This document shows, piece after piece, positions 47,236-55,320 of a stretch of DNA of 64,000 nucleotides (within the stretch, counting starts at the first letter, position 1; each line of letters starts with the position of its first letter). Both the position numbers and the translations under genes were made by a program. The DNA comes from Crateriforma conspicua (GTDB taxonomy: Bacteria; Planctomycetota; Planctomycetia; Pirellulales; Pirellulaceae), in NCBI RefSeq assembly GCF_007752935.1, contig NZ_CP036319.1, forward strand, positions 6,490,501 to 6,554,500, given 5' to 3'. The notes under the pieces were generated by a model. That model was not told the DNA's origin. It did no database searches and worked only from the letters and a program-made list of their open reading frames with translations.

Positions 47236-48486
47236 ATGGAAATCCTAGGCGGGCCGCTGTTTACGGTCGCCGGCGCGGGTGAATCCCACGGGCCGGCGGT
47301 CACCACCATCGTGGGCGGATGTCCGCCCGGCTTCTTTTTCCGTCGCCAGCAGGTCCAGACTTTTCTGGACCGACGCCGTCCCGGTGGCAACAAGCACGGC
47401 ACGCCGCGTAACGAGAAAGACAAGGTGGTCTTTCTGTCGGGGCTGTATCAAGACGATCACGACGAATTGCTGACCGGAACCAAGATCCAGGTCGAAGCCG
47501 ACGGTGCCGAGTTTTCGACCGAGGGCTACGAAGCCGGATACACCACCGGCGAACCGATCGCCGCGATGGTTCTGTCGACCAGCAAAAAGTCGGGCGACTA
47601 CGGCCAATTCACCGGGCCGACCGGCGAAGTCCGACCGGGACACACCGATCTGCTGAAGTATCACAAGTCGCGGGGACGCGTCGACGTTCGCGGCGGCGGT
47701 CGTTCCAGCTATCGCAGCACCATCAGCGATGTCATCGGCGGGTCGATCGCCAGGCTGTTTTTGCAGCAAACCTTTGGCACGGTTTTTCTGTCATCGATCT
47801 GCCGCGTCGGTCCCATCGCCGCGAAGACAAGCCTGGCATCGGTGGTCAACGAAATGGTGATATCCCAGCCGGGAGTCCGGTTGGATTCGGAAGCCATCAC
47901 CGGCATCGAAGATCAAGTCAATGCACCGGAGATCCCGTCCATTGACCACGAGTTTGCCGCCAATGCCGCCGAACTGATCAAACAGACACGCAAAGCGGGC
48001 GATTCACTGGGTGCGATGGTGGAAGTCATCGGGATCAATGTCCCGCCTTTGCTGGGCGATCCGCTGTATGACAGCCTGAAAGTCAGGCTGATGGGAACGC
48101 TAGGCGGGTTGAATGCCGTTCAGTCATGCGAAGTCGGTGACGGCATCGACGTCGTCGCCCGCGTCGGCAGCCGCAACAACGATCCGATCCGTCATGACGG
48201 GTATCAAGGCAACACCCATGGCGGATTACTGGGTGGCATGACCAGCGGGATGCCCTTGGTGATGCGGGTTGGATTCAAACCAACGTCGACGATTCATTCG
48301 GCACAGAAGAGCGTCCGAAAGAACTTGGACGAGATCGATTTCCAATTGGAAAAAGGTCGCCACGACCCCTGCGTTGGCGTTCGTGCCGGTGTGACCCTGG
48401 AATCGCGGATGGCGATCGAAGTGATCAACGCAGCCCTTTCCCACCAAGCCGGCTTATTGGACAAGCCATTTCAACCTCTGTTTTAG
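47236..48486 (+). CDS. aroC: Chorismate synthase
   Basis: Last enzyme of the shikimate pathway, converting EPSP to chorismate with reduced FMN. Signatures include GAGESHGPAV, RRRPGGNKHGTPRNEKD, GHTDLLKYHKSRGRVDVRGGGRSS-type FMN site, and GNTHGGLLGGMTSGMPL. 416 residues is somewhat longer than the ~360 typical, by internal loops. The ATG is immediately before MEILGGPLFTVAGAGESHG, the usual N-terminus. Confidence 0.97.
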   Translation: MEILGGPLFTVAGAGESHGPAVTTIVGGCPPGFFFRRQQVQTFLDRRRPGGNKHGTPRNEKDKVVFLSGLYQDDHDELLTGTKIQVEADGAEFSTEGYEAGYTTGEPIAAMVLSTSKKSGDYGQFTGPTGEVRPGHTDLLKYHKSRGRVDVRGGGRSSYRSTISDVIGGSIARLFLQQTFGTVFLSSICRVGPIAAKTSLASVVNEMVISQPGVRLDSEAITGIEDQVNAPEIPSIDHEFAANAAELIKQTRKAGDSLGAMVEVIGINVPPLLGDPLYDSLKVRLMGTLGGLNAVQSCEVGDGIDVVARVGSRNNDPIRHDGYQGNTHGGLLGGMTSGMPLVMRVGFKPTSTIHSAQKSVRKNLDEIDFQLEKGRHDPCVGVRAGVTLESRMAIEVINAALSHQAGLLDKPFQPLF

Positions 48487-48523
48487 CGCGCGACCTAAGC
48501 AGGCGATCGGATCAATCGAAGAA

Positions 48524-48575
48524 GGCTCGCCGAAAATCCGCGGCAATCGATTCACCGCGGATTCATTGGCGAGCC
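48524..48575. terminator. Long two-part hairpin between aroC and the convergent CARDB-like gene
   Basis: Outer stem GGCTCGCC/GGCGAGCC and inner stem AATCCGCGG/CCGCGGATT around an 11-base loop. Both arms are perfect. T-runs on either side are missing, so it may be a bidirectional terminator or transcript stabiliser. Confidence 0.55.
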
Positions 48576-48615
48576 GAAAGTGATCTCGATCGCTTTTCCT
48601 TACGACGCGGGGGAA

Positions 48616-49512
48616 TCACAGCGTGTCGGAAGCCGCCTTTTCCGCCGTGACCGTGGACTGGCCCATCTGCTTGATCGCCGACTGCAGATCCGTCATCGGA
48701 ACGGTCGATTCAGCCTGACTTTGGCTTTCGCCGTTGGCCGACGAGGCGGGTGGCGTGGCCACGGTCGTGTCCGTTGCTGTCGGTGCAACGTTTGCGGCCT
48801 GGGCTTGGGTACCGGCTGCGTTCGTCTGGACAACGGTACCCGCCCCCGTTTCCACGGTGCCCACCTCCGTGGCACTAACTTCCGTGGTCACGGCCGTTGT
48901 CAGCCAAGGAATCTCGGTGACATCCATCGCACGCAAGTTGTTGGCTTCGTTCGTTTCCATCAACACGTCGTGACTGTCAATCGCAACGACCAAACGTTGA
49001 AAACCGATGGCTTGACCGTTGCGGTTGCCCATCGCCAGTGCGTCCAGCGGCAGGGTCAATTGGATTTGGACGGTTTGGCCGGCGCAGATCTTGTCGACTT
49101 TCGCCGTCACGTTGGGGCTGGTCGGAAAGATGCGGCCCAGCACGGCGACGGCCGTGACATGAAAATCGCAAACGTCACGAATGCTGTGGTTTTTGATATC
49201 GACGGCGATCTTGGGTCCGCATGCCGGGCTATCGTCGGCAACACGGCTGATGTTGGCGATACATAGATCGCCAAGTTCGCCGACCGGAATGACCGCCGCA
49301 CCGAACGGGCCGTGATGGAGCATGGAATACGATGCCGACCGATCGATGCTGTTGTTGACGCCATAGCGGTGCATCATCCCGATCACGTGATCGCATCGCG
49401 ATGCAGTCAGCAGATCATCGGTTCGCACGATCTGGGCGGACGCGGGTGAGAAAGATGTCGCTGCGATCGCGAGCAACAACATGGAAAACAGACGGGTTTT
49501 GGAACAGTTCAT
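48616..49512 (-). CDS. Secreted protein with CARDB-like domain
   Basis: 298 residues with a signal peptide (MNCSKTRLFSMLLLAIAATSFSPASA). A beta-rich segment ~85-185 (VDIKNHSIRDVCDFHVTAVAV; GQTVQIQLTLPLD; VVAIDSHDVLMETNEANN) has the pattern of CARDB-like extracellular domains, including the final D...E.NE.NN. Six or so Cys could form disulfides. The C-terminal ~90 residues are Thr/Ala/Val-rich and low complexity. Likely a cell-surface or secreted protein; the ligand is unknown. Confidence 0.72.
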   Translation of the reverse strand: MNCSKTRLFSMLLLAIAATSFSPASAQIVRTDDLLTASRCDHVIGMMHRYGVNNSIDRSASYSMLHHGPFGAAVIPVGELGDLCIANISRVADDSPACGPKIAVDIKNHSIRDVCDFHVTAVAVLGRIFPTSPNVTAKVDKICAGQTVQIQLTLPLDALAMGNRNGQAIGFQRLVVAIDSHDVLMETNEANNLRAMDVTEIPWLTTAVTTEVSATEVGTVETGAGTVVQTNAAGTQAQAANVAPTATDTTVATPPASSANGESQSQAESTVPMTDLQSAIKQMGQSTVTAEKAASDTL

Positions 49513-49582
49513 GGCTTCATTCACCTTGATGTGATCAAAGAATGTTTGGTTGGACGGGTTTTGAATTGTTGAACGAGGGCAC

Positions 49583-49621
49583 AAAAAAAGCCCGGCGGCC
49601 GATGGTTGCGGCGACCGGGCT
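49583..49621 (-). terminator. Rho-independent terminator of the Tyr-rich gene
   Basis: On the - strand AGCCCGG and CCGGGCT close a GC-rich stem and seven T follow. It lies ~50 bases past the stop of the gene at 49673 and before the CARDB-like gene. Confidence 0.9.
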
Positions 49622-49672
49622 GCGGAAGCTATGTCGTGCTGCCGCGACGATGGCTTGGCAGCTCCGGTTGAA

Positions 49673-50053
49673 TCACCAGCAACCCCAGTAGCTGCTGTAG
49701 ACGGGCGTGTAGTAGCTGTAAGTGACCGGGGTGTAGTGGCGAACCACGGGGTAGCAGTAGCTGCGGTAAACCGGGGTGTAGTAGCGGTAGCCATAGCTGC
49801 GGTATCCGAAGTGACCGTAGCTGCGATAGCGACGGTAGCAGGCCGCGATGGCTTCTTCATCGTTGCCGCCTTCTTCACCCAACAGGGCATCCACATCGGC
49901 TTGGCCCAGCAGGTCATCGTCAGCCCTGGCGACCTTCGCATCGTCTTGCGACGCTTCCAATTTGGCGACCATTTCCAACAAGTTGTCGTCAGCCATCACG
50001 TTGCCGGCGAACAGGACCATGGGAGCAACAGCGAACAGGATCTTCTTCAACAT
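49673..50053 (-). CDS. Small secreted Tyr-rich repeat protein
   Basis: 126 residues. A signal peptide (MLKKILFAVAPMVLFAGNVMA) is followed by an acidic stretch (~35-68), then 54 C-terminal residues of which 17 are Tyr, with three Cys and the repeated unit YTPVY or YTPVT (91-96, 107-111, 115-119). No known catalytic motif. The composition suggests a structural or cross-linkable wall or matrix component. It is transcribed divergently from the gene at 50446 and followed by a strong terminator, so it is a single-gene unit. Confidence 0.78.
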   Translation of the reverse strand: MLKKILFAVAPMVLFAGNVMADDNLLEMVAKLEASQDDAKVARADDDLLGQADVDALLGEEGGNDEEAIAACYRRYRSYGHFGYRSYGYRYYTPVYRSYCYPVVRHYTPVTYSYYTPVYSSYWGCW

Positions 50054-50445
50054 CGTTTCGTTCCTTAGAAGGCAGTCGAGTTTTTCAAATGACGAAATCG
50101 CGAGTCTGCCAAGCCTCGTCGTTTTCGCTCGTCAGGTGACTAACGAGCCAAGCGAGAGCGAAACGGATGTGTTACACGGAAATCCGAGAATTCCATTTCT
50201 GGCTCCGAAATCGAGGTTGAATCCGGAATGCTGATGCCAGCACGGAAAGCAGGACCGTGAATGCCGGCGCATTTAGCAACGTAGAGATCGGGCCCCGTAC
50301 AGCCACGTCTCCAGCTGCTCGTCAACGACGATGTAACGCATGCGTCTGGATTCCGCTTGGGAAAGAAAGAACACACGCGTGGCGTCCTATTCGACCAACA
50401 CTACGGTCGCGGACTGCCCCCCTGAAACTTCGAAAGGCCCGTGCC
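50054..50445. other. Divergent intergenic region between two secreted-protein genes
   Basis: 392 bases between genes at 49673 (-) and 50446 (+). Promoters for both should lie here, but no convincing -35/-10 pair was identified. The open frames over it have poor coding character. Confidence 0.35.
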
Positions 50446-51063
50446 ATGACTCCTTCGATCCGCCGATTCCTGTGCCTGACCCTGTTCGCATTCACTCTTG
50501 CTGCCGCCGGGTCATCCGACGTCAACGCACAACAAGACCTGTTTTCCAAACTTTCGATGGGCGAGGTGTTCGAGGAGGCTGATTCGGACAGCACTTCGGA
50601 CGGAAACGACCTCCAGCAATTGACCCGGCTGATTCGTAAGAACCCGGAGTTACTGAAACAGCTACTTTCGGCCGTCGAAACCGAATCGCCCAAAGACGTC
50701 GCATCATCGCCGGCGGCCACGGAACCGAAGAAGTCGACGGCTGATGCCACGAAACCCACGCCGGCTTCGGTAGCCAAATTATCCGCAAAACCGCGGATAT
50801 CGCTGGTCGGACGCTGGTCGACCCGGCTTCCGGATGGCGACGCGATGGCGATCGAATTCGCCAAAGATGCGAGCTTCGTGCTGGTCCATTTGAAAGGACA
50901 AAAACCGAACATCTCTCGGGGCAAAGCGACGCGGGGCCAAGACGTTCTGACGCTCGTCGGCGACGACAAACTGACGCTTCGCGGCAAACTGAAAATCGAC
51001 GCCGCCGATCGATTTGATTGGACGCTTGGCACGACCACGCTGCGTTTCGACCGGGCCAAGTGA
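50446..51063 (+). CDS. Secreted protein with C-terminal lipocalin-like beta domain
   Basis: 205 residues. Start 50446 gives a signal peptide (MTPSIRRFLCLTLFAFTLAAAG). A short helical segment (QQLTRLIRKNPELLKQLLS) and an Ala/Pro/Lys linker follow. The C-terminal ~85 residues form a beta-strand series beginning LVGRWSTRL and containing DVLTLVGDDKLTL and TLRFDRAK. The same domain closes the gene at 53460 (VGTWSVNL; NQLTLVRAND; LKFNRAS), so these are paralogues. Function not recognised. The next gene, a protease, starts 156 bases downstream on the same strand. Confidence 0.75.
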   Translation: MTPSIRRFLCLTLFAFTLAAAGSSDVNAQQDLFSKLSMGEVFEEADSDSTSDGNDLQQLTRLIRKNPELLKQLLSAVETESPKDVASSPAATEPKKSTADATKPTPASVAKLSAKPRISLVGRWSTRLPDGDAMAIEFAKDASFVLVHLKGQKPNISRGKATRGQDVLTLVGDDKLTLRGKLKIDAADRFDWTLGTTTLRFDRAK

Positions 51064-51218
51064 TCCAGCTGGCCGACCGCGAAAACACGCCGAAGCAGGA
51101 AAGAAGCGTGTTACATCGGCTGAGACTTGCCGCTTGGATTCATGAAACCGTCATCGAGAACCTTTTTTCTGCCCGGCTTTGCGATGCTCATCGCGGGCCT
51201 CAACCACGAGACAATCCC

Positions 51219-52418
51219 ATGAACACGTCTGAACGATCCGTCCGGAACCTGATTCGGTGCATCTTAGGCCTGGCGATGGCAGTGATTGCCGTCGGCACCG
51301 GCACGAACGCGAGCGCCGATTCGGAGAATTACAACCGTGTCTTGAAGAGTACCGCTTGGATCATTACCAGCGATGCCGACGACGAAACGTCCACCGGAAC
51401 GGGCGTCTATGTCGACGCGGAAAAGCGACTGGTGCTAACCAACGCGCATGTGGTCGGCGACAGCCGTTCGGCCGTGGTCTTCTTCCCCGACATTAAGGAC
51501 GGCTTGCCGCGGGTCGAACGCAAACACTACCTGACCAACGTCGTCAAACTGGCCCAGCCCGGCAAAGTCGTGGCGATCGATCGGCGTCGGGATTTGGCCC
51601 TGATTCAGTTGCCCAAAGCCCCCGAAAACGCCGAAGCGATCACGATTGCCGAAACCAGCACCACGCCGGGATCCAAGGTCGACACGATCGGAAACCCGGG
51701 TGACAGCGACGTGCTGTGGGTGTACACCGCCGGCCGGGTCCGCAGTGTTTACGACAAGAAATTCAAATCCAGCCACGGCGAACACGATTTTCGCGCCGTG
51801 GAGACCCAGAGCCCAATTAAGCCCGGCGATAGCGGCGGCCCGGTCGTCAATGACGAAGGCCAATTGGTGGCGATCGCCCAATCATTTTCGCCTCAAAGCC
51901 CGTTGGTCAGCTTTTGCGTGGACGTTTTGGAAATCCGGAAATTCATGGCAGAAGGTTGGAAACAGGCCCCCATCGCCACCAAGACTTTGCTGGAGAACGC
52001 CGGCATCGAGCACGAAAAACACTCGACCGGCCACTATCGCGTGGACTTCGAATATGCCACGGGAAAGAAACAGCAGGTTTTCGTCGCCAAGAACACCGAA
52101 TACTACCAGCGTGCCGACGTGCGACGTGTTTGGTCGCTGGTCCAAGTGTCCAAGGAATCCCCATCGACCGAGCTGATGATGCGGTTGTTGCGGCAAAGTT
52201 CCGCCACGAAGATCGGATCTTGGGCCGTTGAAAAGAACGACAATGGCGAATTCTTGTTGATCTACATGGCCAAACTGGACGCGACCTCCCCGGACGAAGC
52301 CGTCAGCGGAACGATCGAATACGTCGCCAAGATCGCCGGGGCGATGAACAGCGAACTGAACCCCGACGCCAAGGAAAAATCGGCGGCCGCCACCCTGGCA
52401 TCGTGGCTGGCCGACTGA
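51219..52418 (+). CDS. Exported trypsin-like serine protease
   Basis: S1-family (DegP-like fold) protease of 399 residues. Signal peptide near residues 10-33. Catalytic triad H77 (LTNAHVVG), D125 (DRRRDLALIQL) and S205 (KPGDSGGPVV). The substrate-pocket and oxyanion segments are normal. No PDZ domain follows; the C-terminal ~160 residues are a separate alpha/beta region. Start at the methionine of MNTSERSVRN. It lies between the two paralogous secreted genes at 50446 and 53460, and may act in their processing, which is inferred only from position. Confidence 0.88.
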   Translation: MNTSERSVRNLIRCILGLAMAVIAVGTGTNASADSENYNRVLKSTAWIITSDADDETSTGTGVYVDAEKRLVLTNAHVVGDSRSAVVFFPDIKDGLPRVERKHYLTNVVKLAQPGKVVAIDRRRDLALIQLPKAPENAEAITIAETSTTPGSKVDTIGNPGDSDVLWVYTAGRVRSVYDKKFKSSHGEHDFRAVETQSPIKPGDSGGPVVNDEGQLVAIAQSFSPQSPLVSFCVDVLEIRKFMAEGWKQAPIATKTLLENAGIEHEKHSTGHYRVDFEYATGKKQQVFVAKNTEYYQRADVRRVWSLVQVSKESPSTELMMRLLRQSSATKIGSWAVEKNDNGEFLLIYMAKLDATSPDEAVSGTIEYVAKIAGAMNSELNPDAKEKSAAATLASWLAD

Positions 52419-52424
52419 ACGAGT

Positions 52425-52531
52425 GTAGCTGGGCCCGCGAAGGGCTCAGGCCCCAGCACATCAAGATCCGTAGCTGGGCCCGCCGAGGGCTCAGGACGCG
52501 ATGGCCTCTGAACGCTGGCGCGTCCAGCTAC
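52425..52531. repeat. REP/BIME element, left copy (three GTAG-headed REPs)
   Basis: 107 bases with two direct REPs (52425-52449 and 52470-52494) and one inverted REP (52508-52531). Each begins GTAG; the direct units then have stem CTGGGCCC/GGGCTCAG, the inverted unit CTGGACGC/GCGTTCAG. It begins 7 bases after the protease stop. The right copy at 53213-53319 matches it in order and length with few differences. Confidence 0.88.
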
Positions 52532-52548
52532 TTCGGAACGTGGTCCCA

Positions 52549-53127
52549 TCAGCCTCGCTTTGGATCAGCCACATGAAACAAATCCGTTCGTTTCAAATAG
52601 GAAAACGCCCGCCAGAGACGCGGCCACGAGTCTTCCTGAAACAACCGCAAGTCGGGAAAACCGGGCAGTAGACAGCCGGAATATGCGTATGACGCGAACC
52701 CATCATGATCGATCAAGCCCGCCCGCTCGGGATTTCGAACGATGTATTCCACAATCGCCTGCAGCTCGGTCTGTTCGACCTCCGAGTCGCGCAAGACGCG
52801 ATCGTACGCTTGCAATTGCCACCGAAAACCGATTCGCTTCAGCGATAGATTGGTTTGTTTGCGAAAGAAACTCATCGCCACCCGCTGATATGAGTCATGG
52901 GCCAATCCATGCCAGAGCATGTGGACGTGATCGGGCATCAGGCAATACACCAGGCAAGCGATCCGATGCCGGAATCCGGTGTGCGTCAGGATCTCGCGAA
53001 ATCGATACAGAAACCAAGGATCCAACCAACCGGTGGCACGCCCGCCCATCGTCAACGACCCGTGGACCCAAGATTCGCCCTGATAAGCCCCCGGACTGAG
53101 ACGCTTTAGGTAGTCGTCCTGCGGCAT
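52549..53127 (-). CDS. REP-associated tyrosine transposase (RAYT, Y1 HUH)
   Basis: Single-domain Y1 transposase of the IS200/IS605-related RAYT group, 192 residues. The metal-binding HUH pair is H67-V-H69 in YCLMPDHVHMLWHG; the nucleophilic Tyr is likely Y128 in IVEYIVRNPERAGLI. RAYTs cleave and join REP sequences with a 5' GTAG or GGAG tetranucleotide. Here REP elements of that form flank the gene on both sides (18 and 86 bases away). No terminal inverted repeats or second transposon ORF are present, so this is a RAYT domesticated with its REPs, not an IS. Confidence 0.93.
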   Translation of the reverse strand: MPQDDYLKRLSPGAYQGESWVHGSLTMGGRATGWLDPWFLYRFREILTHTGFRHRIACLVYCLMPDHVHMLWHGLAHDSYQRVAMSFFRKQTNLSLKRIGFRWQLQAYDRVLRDSEVEQTELQAIVEYIVRNPERAGLIDHDGFASYAYSGCLLPGFPDLRLFQEDSWPRLWRAFSYLKRTDLFHVADPKRG

Positions 53128-53212
53128 GACTTTGTGATCTACGAGGAAATTGGAATCGCCCCGAAATGGCAGAGGGCTGCTGAATGCAACGCGAACTTTT
53201 GCAAATCAAGCC

Positions 53213-53319
53213 GTAGCTGGGCCCGTGGAGGGCTCAGGCCCCAGCACGTCAAGATCCGTAGCTGGGCCCGCGGAGGGCTCAGGATGCGATGGCCTCTGAA
53301 CGCTGGCGCGTCCAGCTAC
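53213..53319. repeat. REP/BIME element, right copy
   Basis: 107 bases, in the same orientation as the left copy, with REPs at 53213-53237, 53258-53282 and inverted 53296-53319. About six substitutions separate the copies, most in loops or linkers. The remaining bases to 53459, upstream of the next gene, hold nothing recognisable. Confidence 0.88.
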
Positions 53320-53459
53320 GGGAGAAGTCTGAATTTTCAGAATCCAGAAATTTTCGCTGTAACAACGCGGTGAGGTTCACGCTGAGTCCATTGTCGAGGC
53401 AACGAAATCGCTTGCCACGACGATCCGCAACACACACCGCCCTGAACCGGAATACTGCC

Positions 53460-54464
53460 ATGAAACGCTCCATCAAAAAGCTGTTCGTCCTGACCGTCAC
53501 CGCCGCGATCACCGTTGCCGGCACACCTGCCGCGGAAGCCTGTGGCGGAGGCGGATTCAGCAGTTCACGTTTGGGTTCGTTCCGCGGCCGTGGATTTGCC
53601 ACCGGTGCACCACCGGTGATGACTCGCCGCCAGCAAGTCGCCCGTCACCAAGCGACCTATTCCACGCATCCTGCGACCACCAACCATTACCCGGCACCGA
53701 ATTCGTACGCGGCCCCCGCGACCTACCACGCCCAAACGACTTACCCGCAGTCGTCCGGCGTGTCGACGATCCGACCCGCCGTACCGCAAGGCATCCCAGC
53801 AACGCAAACGATCACGCAAAGCCGCATCGCAGCACCTGCGGCCGCTGCTCCGTCGACCACGAGCATTGCTCCGGTGCAACCGAACGTAAACAGCACAAGC
53901 GTTCCGACGACTCCAGCTCCGGTGCAAAAACAAGTCGCAACCAACCAGCCGACCCCAAATGTTGTCCCCGCGACGCAACAACCCGCGACGCAAAATTCAT
54001 CGGCCGAACCGAAAACCAGCGTGAACGCTCAGCAGTCCGCATTGCAGATCCTGGCATCGCTTTCGGCAACGGAAAGCAAGCCGGCCGAAACTGCCACGCC
54101 GTCGCCCCGCACCGCACCGGCCCAAGAGCAACCCGCCGCAACGATCCCGGAATTCAGTTCCGCTGCGGCCAGTGAATCGCCGGTCGGCGGCGCCGAAGTC
54201 GGCACTTGGTCGGTCAATTTGTCGGGCAACCAATCGGTCCGCTTGACCTTGGACGACGACGGAAAGTTCGTCTGGACCGCGACGCGGGGCGGAAAAACGA
54301 ATTCCTTTCAAGGACAATATCGCCTGCAGGACAACCAGCTGACTTTGGTTCGAGCCAACGATCTGCAACAGATGCAGGGCACCTGGGTCGGCGGCGGTGA
54401 CGAATTCACCTTCACCCTGGACGGTGCCAACAACGGCGGATTGAAGTTCAATCGGGCCAGCTGA
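53460..54464 (+). CDS. Secreted Ala/Pro/Thr-rich protein with C-terminal lipocalin-like beta domain
   Basis: 334 residues, paralogous over its last ~90 residues to the protein at 50446. Signal peptide MKRSIKKLFVLTVTAAITVAG. Then an Ala/Pro/Thr/Gln-rich, probably disordered region (~50-250) with Tyr and His repeats (YSTHPATTNHYPAPNSYAAP). C-terminal domain: VGTWSVNLSGNQSVRL, QGQYRLQDNQLTLVRAND, FTFTLDGANNGGLKFNR. The length difference between the two paralogues comes from the linker. Start at 53460; a frame open from 53289 runs through the REP element. Confidence 0.76.
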   Translation: MKRSIKKLFVLTVTAAITVAGTPAAEACGGGGFSSSRLGSFRGRGFATGAPPVMTRRQQVARHQATYSTHPATTNHYPAPNSYAAPATYHAQTTYPQSSGVSTIRPAVPQGIPATQTITQSRIAAPAAAAPSTTSIAPVQPNVNSTSVPTTPAPVQKQVATNQPTPNVVPATQQPATQNSSAEPKTSVNAQQSALQILASLSATESKPAETATPSPRTAPAQEQPAATIPEFSSAAASESPVGGAEVGTWSVNLSGNQSVRLTLDDDGKFVWTATRGGKTNSFQGQYRLQDNQLTLVRANDLQQMQGTWVGGGDEFTFTLDGANNGGLKFNRAS

Positions 54465-54843
54465 ATCGGACCAAAAGAATCGATCGACCAAGGCCGCCTG
54501 GGACTCGATCGCGGGCGGCCGCTTTGATGCGCAGTCCATCACATCGGTTGGCCGCAATCCGAGCACCGCCCCGATCCGACTGCTCCGCTTGTTTCGCCGC
54601 GCCGAGAATGTGTTTAGAATAGGGGGTCCGCCTCGGGAACCACGCGATGCACCGGATCGCTGATTCGGTTTCCAATCGATGCACCCGATAGAAGCAATCG
54701 CATCGATTAGGATCGATGTTCTCTTGGCGGCCCGATCGCCCTGATCGGACAAGCATGGATGAACGACATCCCCACGGACGACCCTGCCCCGCCCCATCCC
54801 CACATCCTCTTGCCAGAGCCCCGCCCCACGGGGCTGAAGATCC
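54465..54843. other. Intergenic region with weak terminator-like hairpin
   Basis: 379 bases. GGCCGCC (54492-54498) pairs with GGCGGCC (54514-54520) and is followed by GCTTT, a weak terminator for the upstream gene. Nothing else was recognised; short open frames lack coding features. Confidence 0.35.
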
Positions 54844-55281
54844 ATGCGAGCCAACCGAAACATCACCCGTATCGACCGCAAAACCACCGGCGGCTATCTG
54901 GTCCGTGTCATGCGGCGCGGCGAATTGACGTCCTGGTACTTCAGCGACAAGGAGTACGGCAGCAAACGAAAGGCTTTGGCCGCGGCGAAAGAGTACCGCG
55001 ATGAACTGGAAGGCGGATTGGCCGGCTATAGCGCCAAACAGTTGGCCAAGAAGCAGCGCAGCAATAACACCTCCGGCGTCGTCGGCGTTCGCTTGGTCGA
55101 AGAAAAGGACCCACGTTGGCCTTCACAACCGACCTACCGATACTGGGTGGCCCAGTGGAGTCCGCAAAAGGGAATTCGCCGTACCAAGCGGTTCAGTGTT
55201 GAAAAGTATGGCGAAGACAAGGCCTACAAAATGGCGGTCCAAGCGCGCAAGAAGGGCGTCGCCGAAATGGAAGACCGCTAG
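54844..55281 (+). CDS. AP2-like DNA-binding domain protein (two copies)
   Basis: 145 residues. The C-terminal half (~73-140) resembles an AP2 domain as found in homing-endonuclease and integrase-associated proteins: SGVVGVRL, YRYWVAQWSP, TKRFSVEKYGEDKAYKMAVQAR. The N-terminal half (~3-60) has a similar pattern (ITRIDRKTTGGYLVRVMRRG ... KEYGSKRKALAAAKEYRDEL), so it may be a tandem of two. Strongly basic. No endonuclease domain. Likely a DNA-binding protein, role unknown. Confidence 0.7.
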   Translation: MRANRNITRIDRKTTGGYLVRVMRRGELTSWYFSDKEYGSKRKALAAAKEYRDELEGGLAGYSAKQLAKKQRSNNTSGVVGVRLVEEKDPRWPSQPTYRYWVAQWSPQKGIRRTKRFSVEKYGEDKAYKMAVQARKKGVAEMEDR

Positions 55282-55290
55282 CCAGATTGA

Positions 55291-55313
55291 CGGCAACACC
55301 CGATGCGTTGCCG
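55291..55313. terminator. Short hairpin between convergent genes
   Basis: CGGCAAC/GTTGCCG around a 9-base loop between the AP2-like gene and rpiB. No T run, so the assignment is tentative. Confidence 0.4.
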
Positions 55314-55320
55314 TGGTCGA

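Noticed and set aside
52425-53319. CRISPR-like repeat or insertion sequence with terminal repeats
   Set aside because: Only two copies, oriented as direct BIMEs with hairpin units; no spacers and no terminal inverted repeats bounding the transposase.
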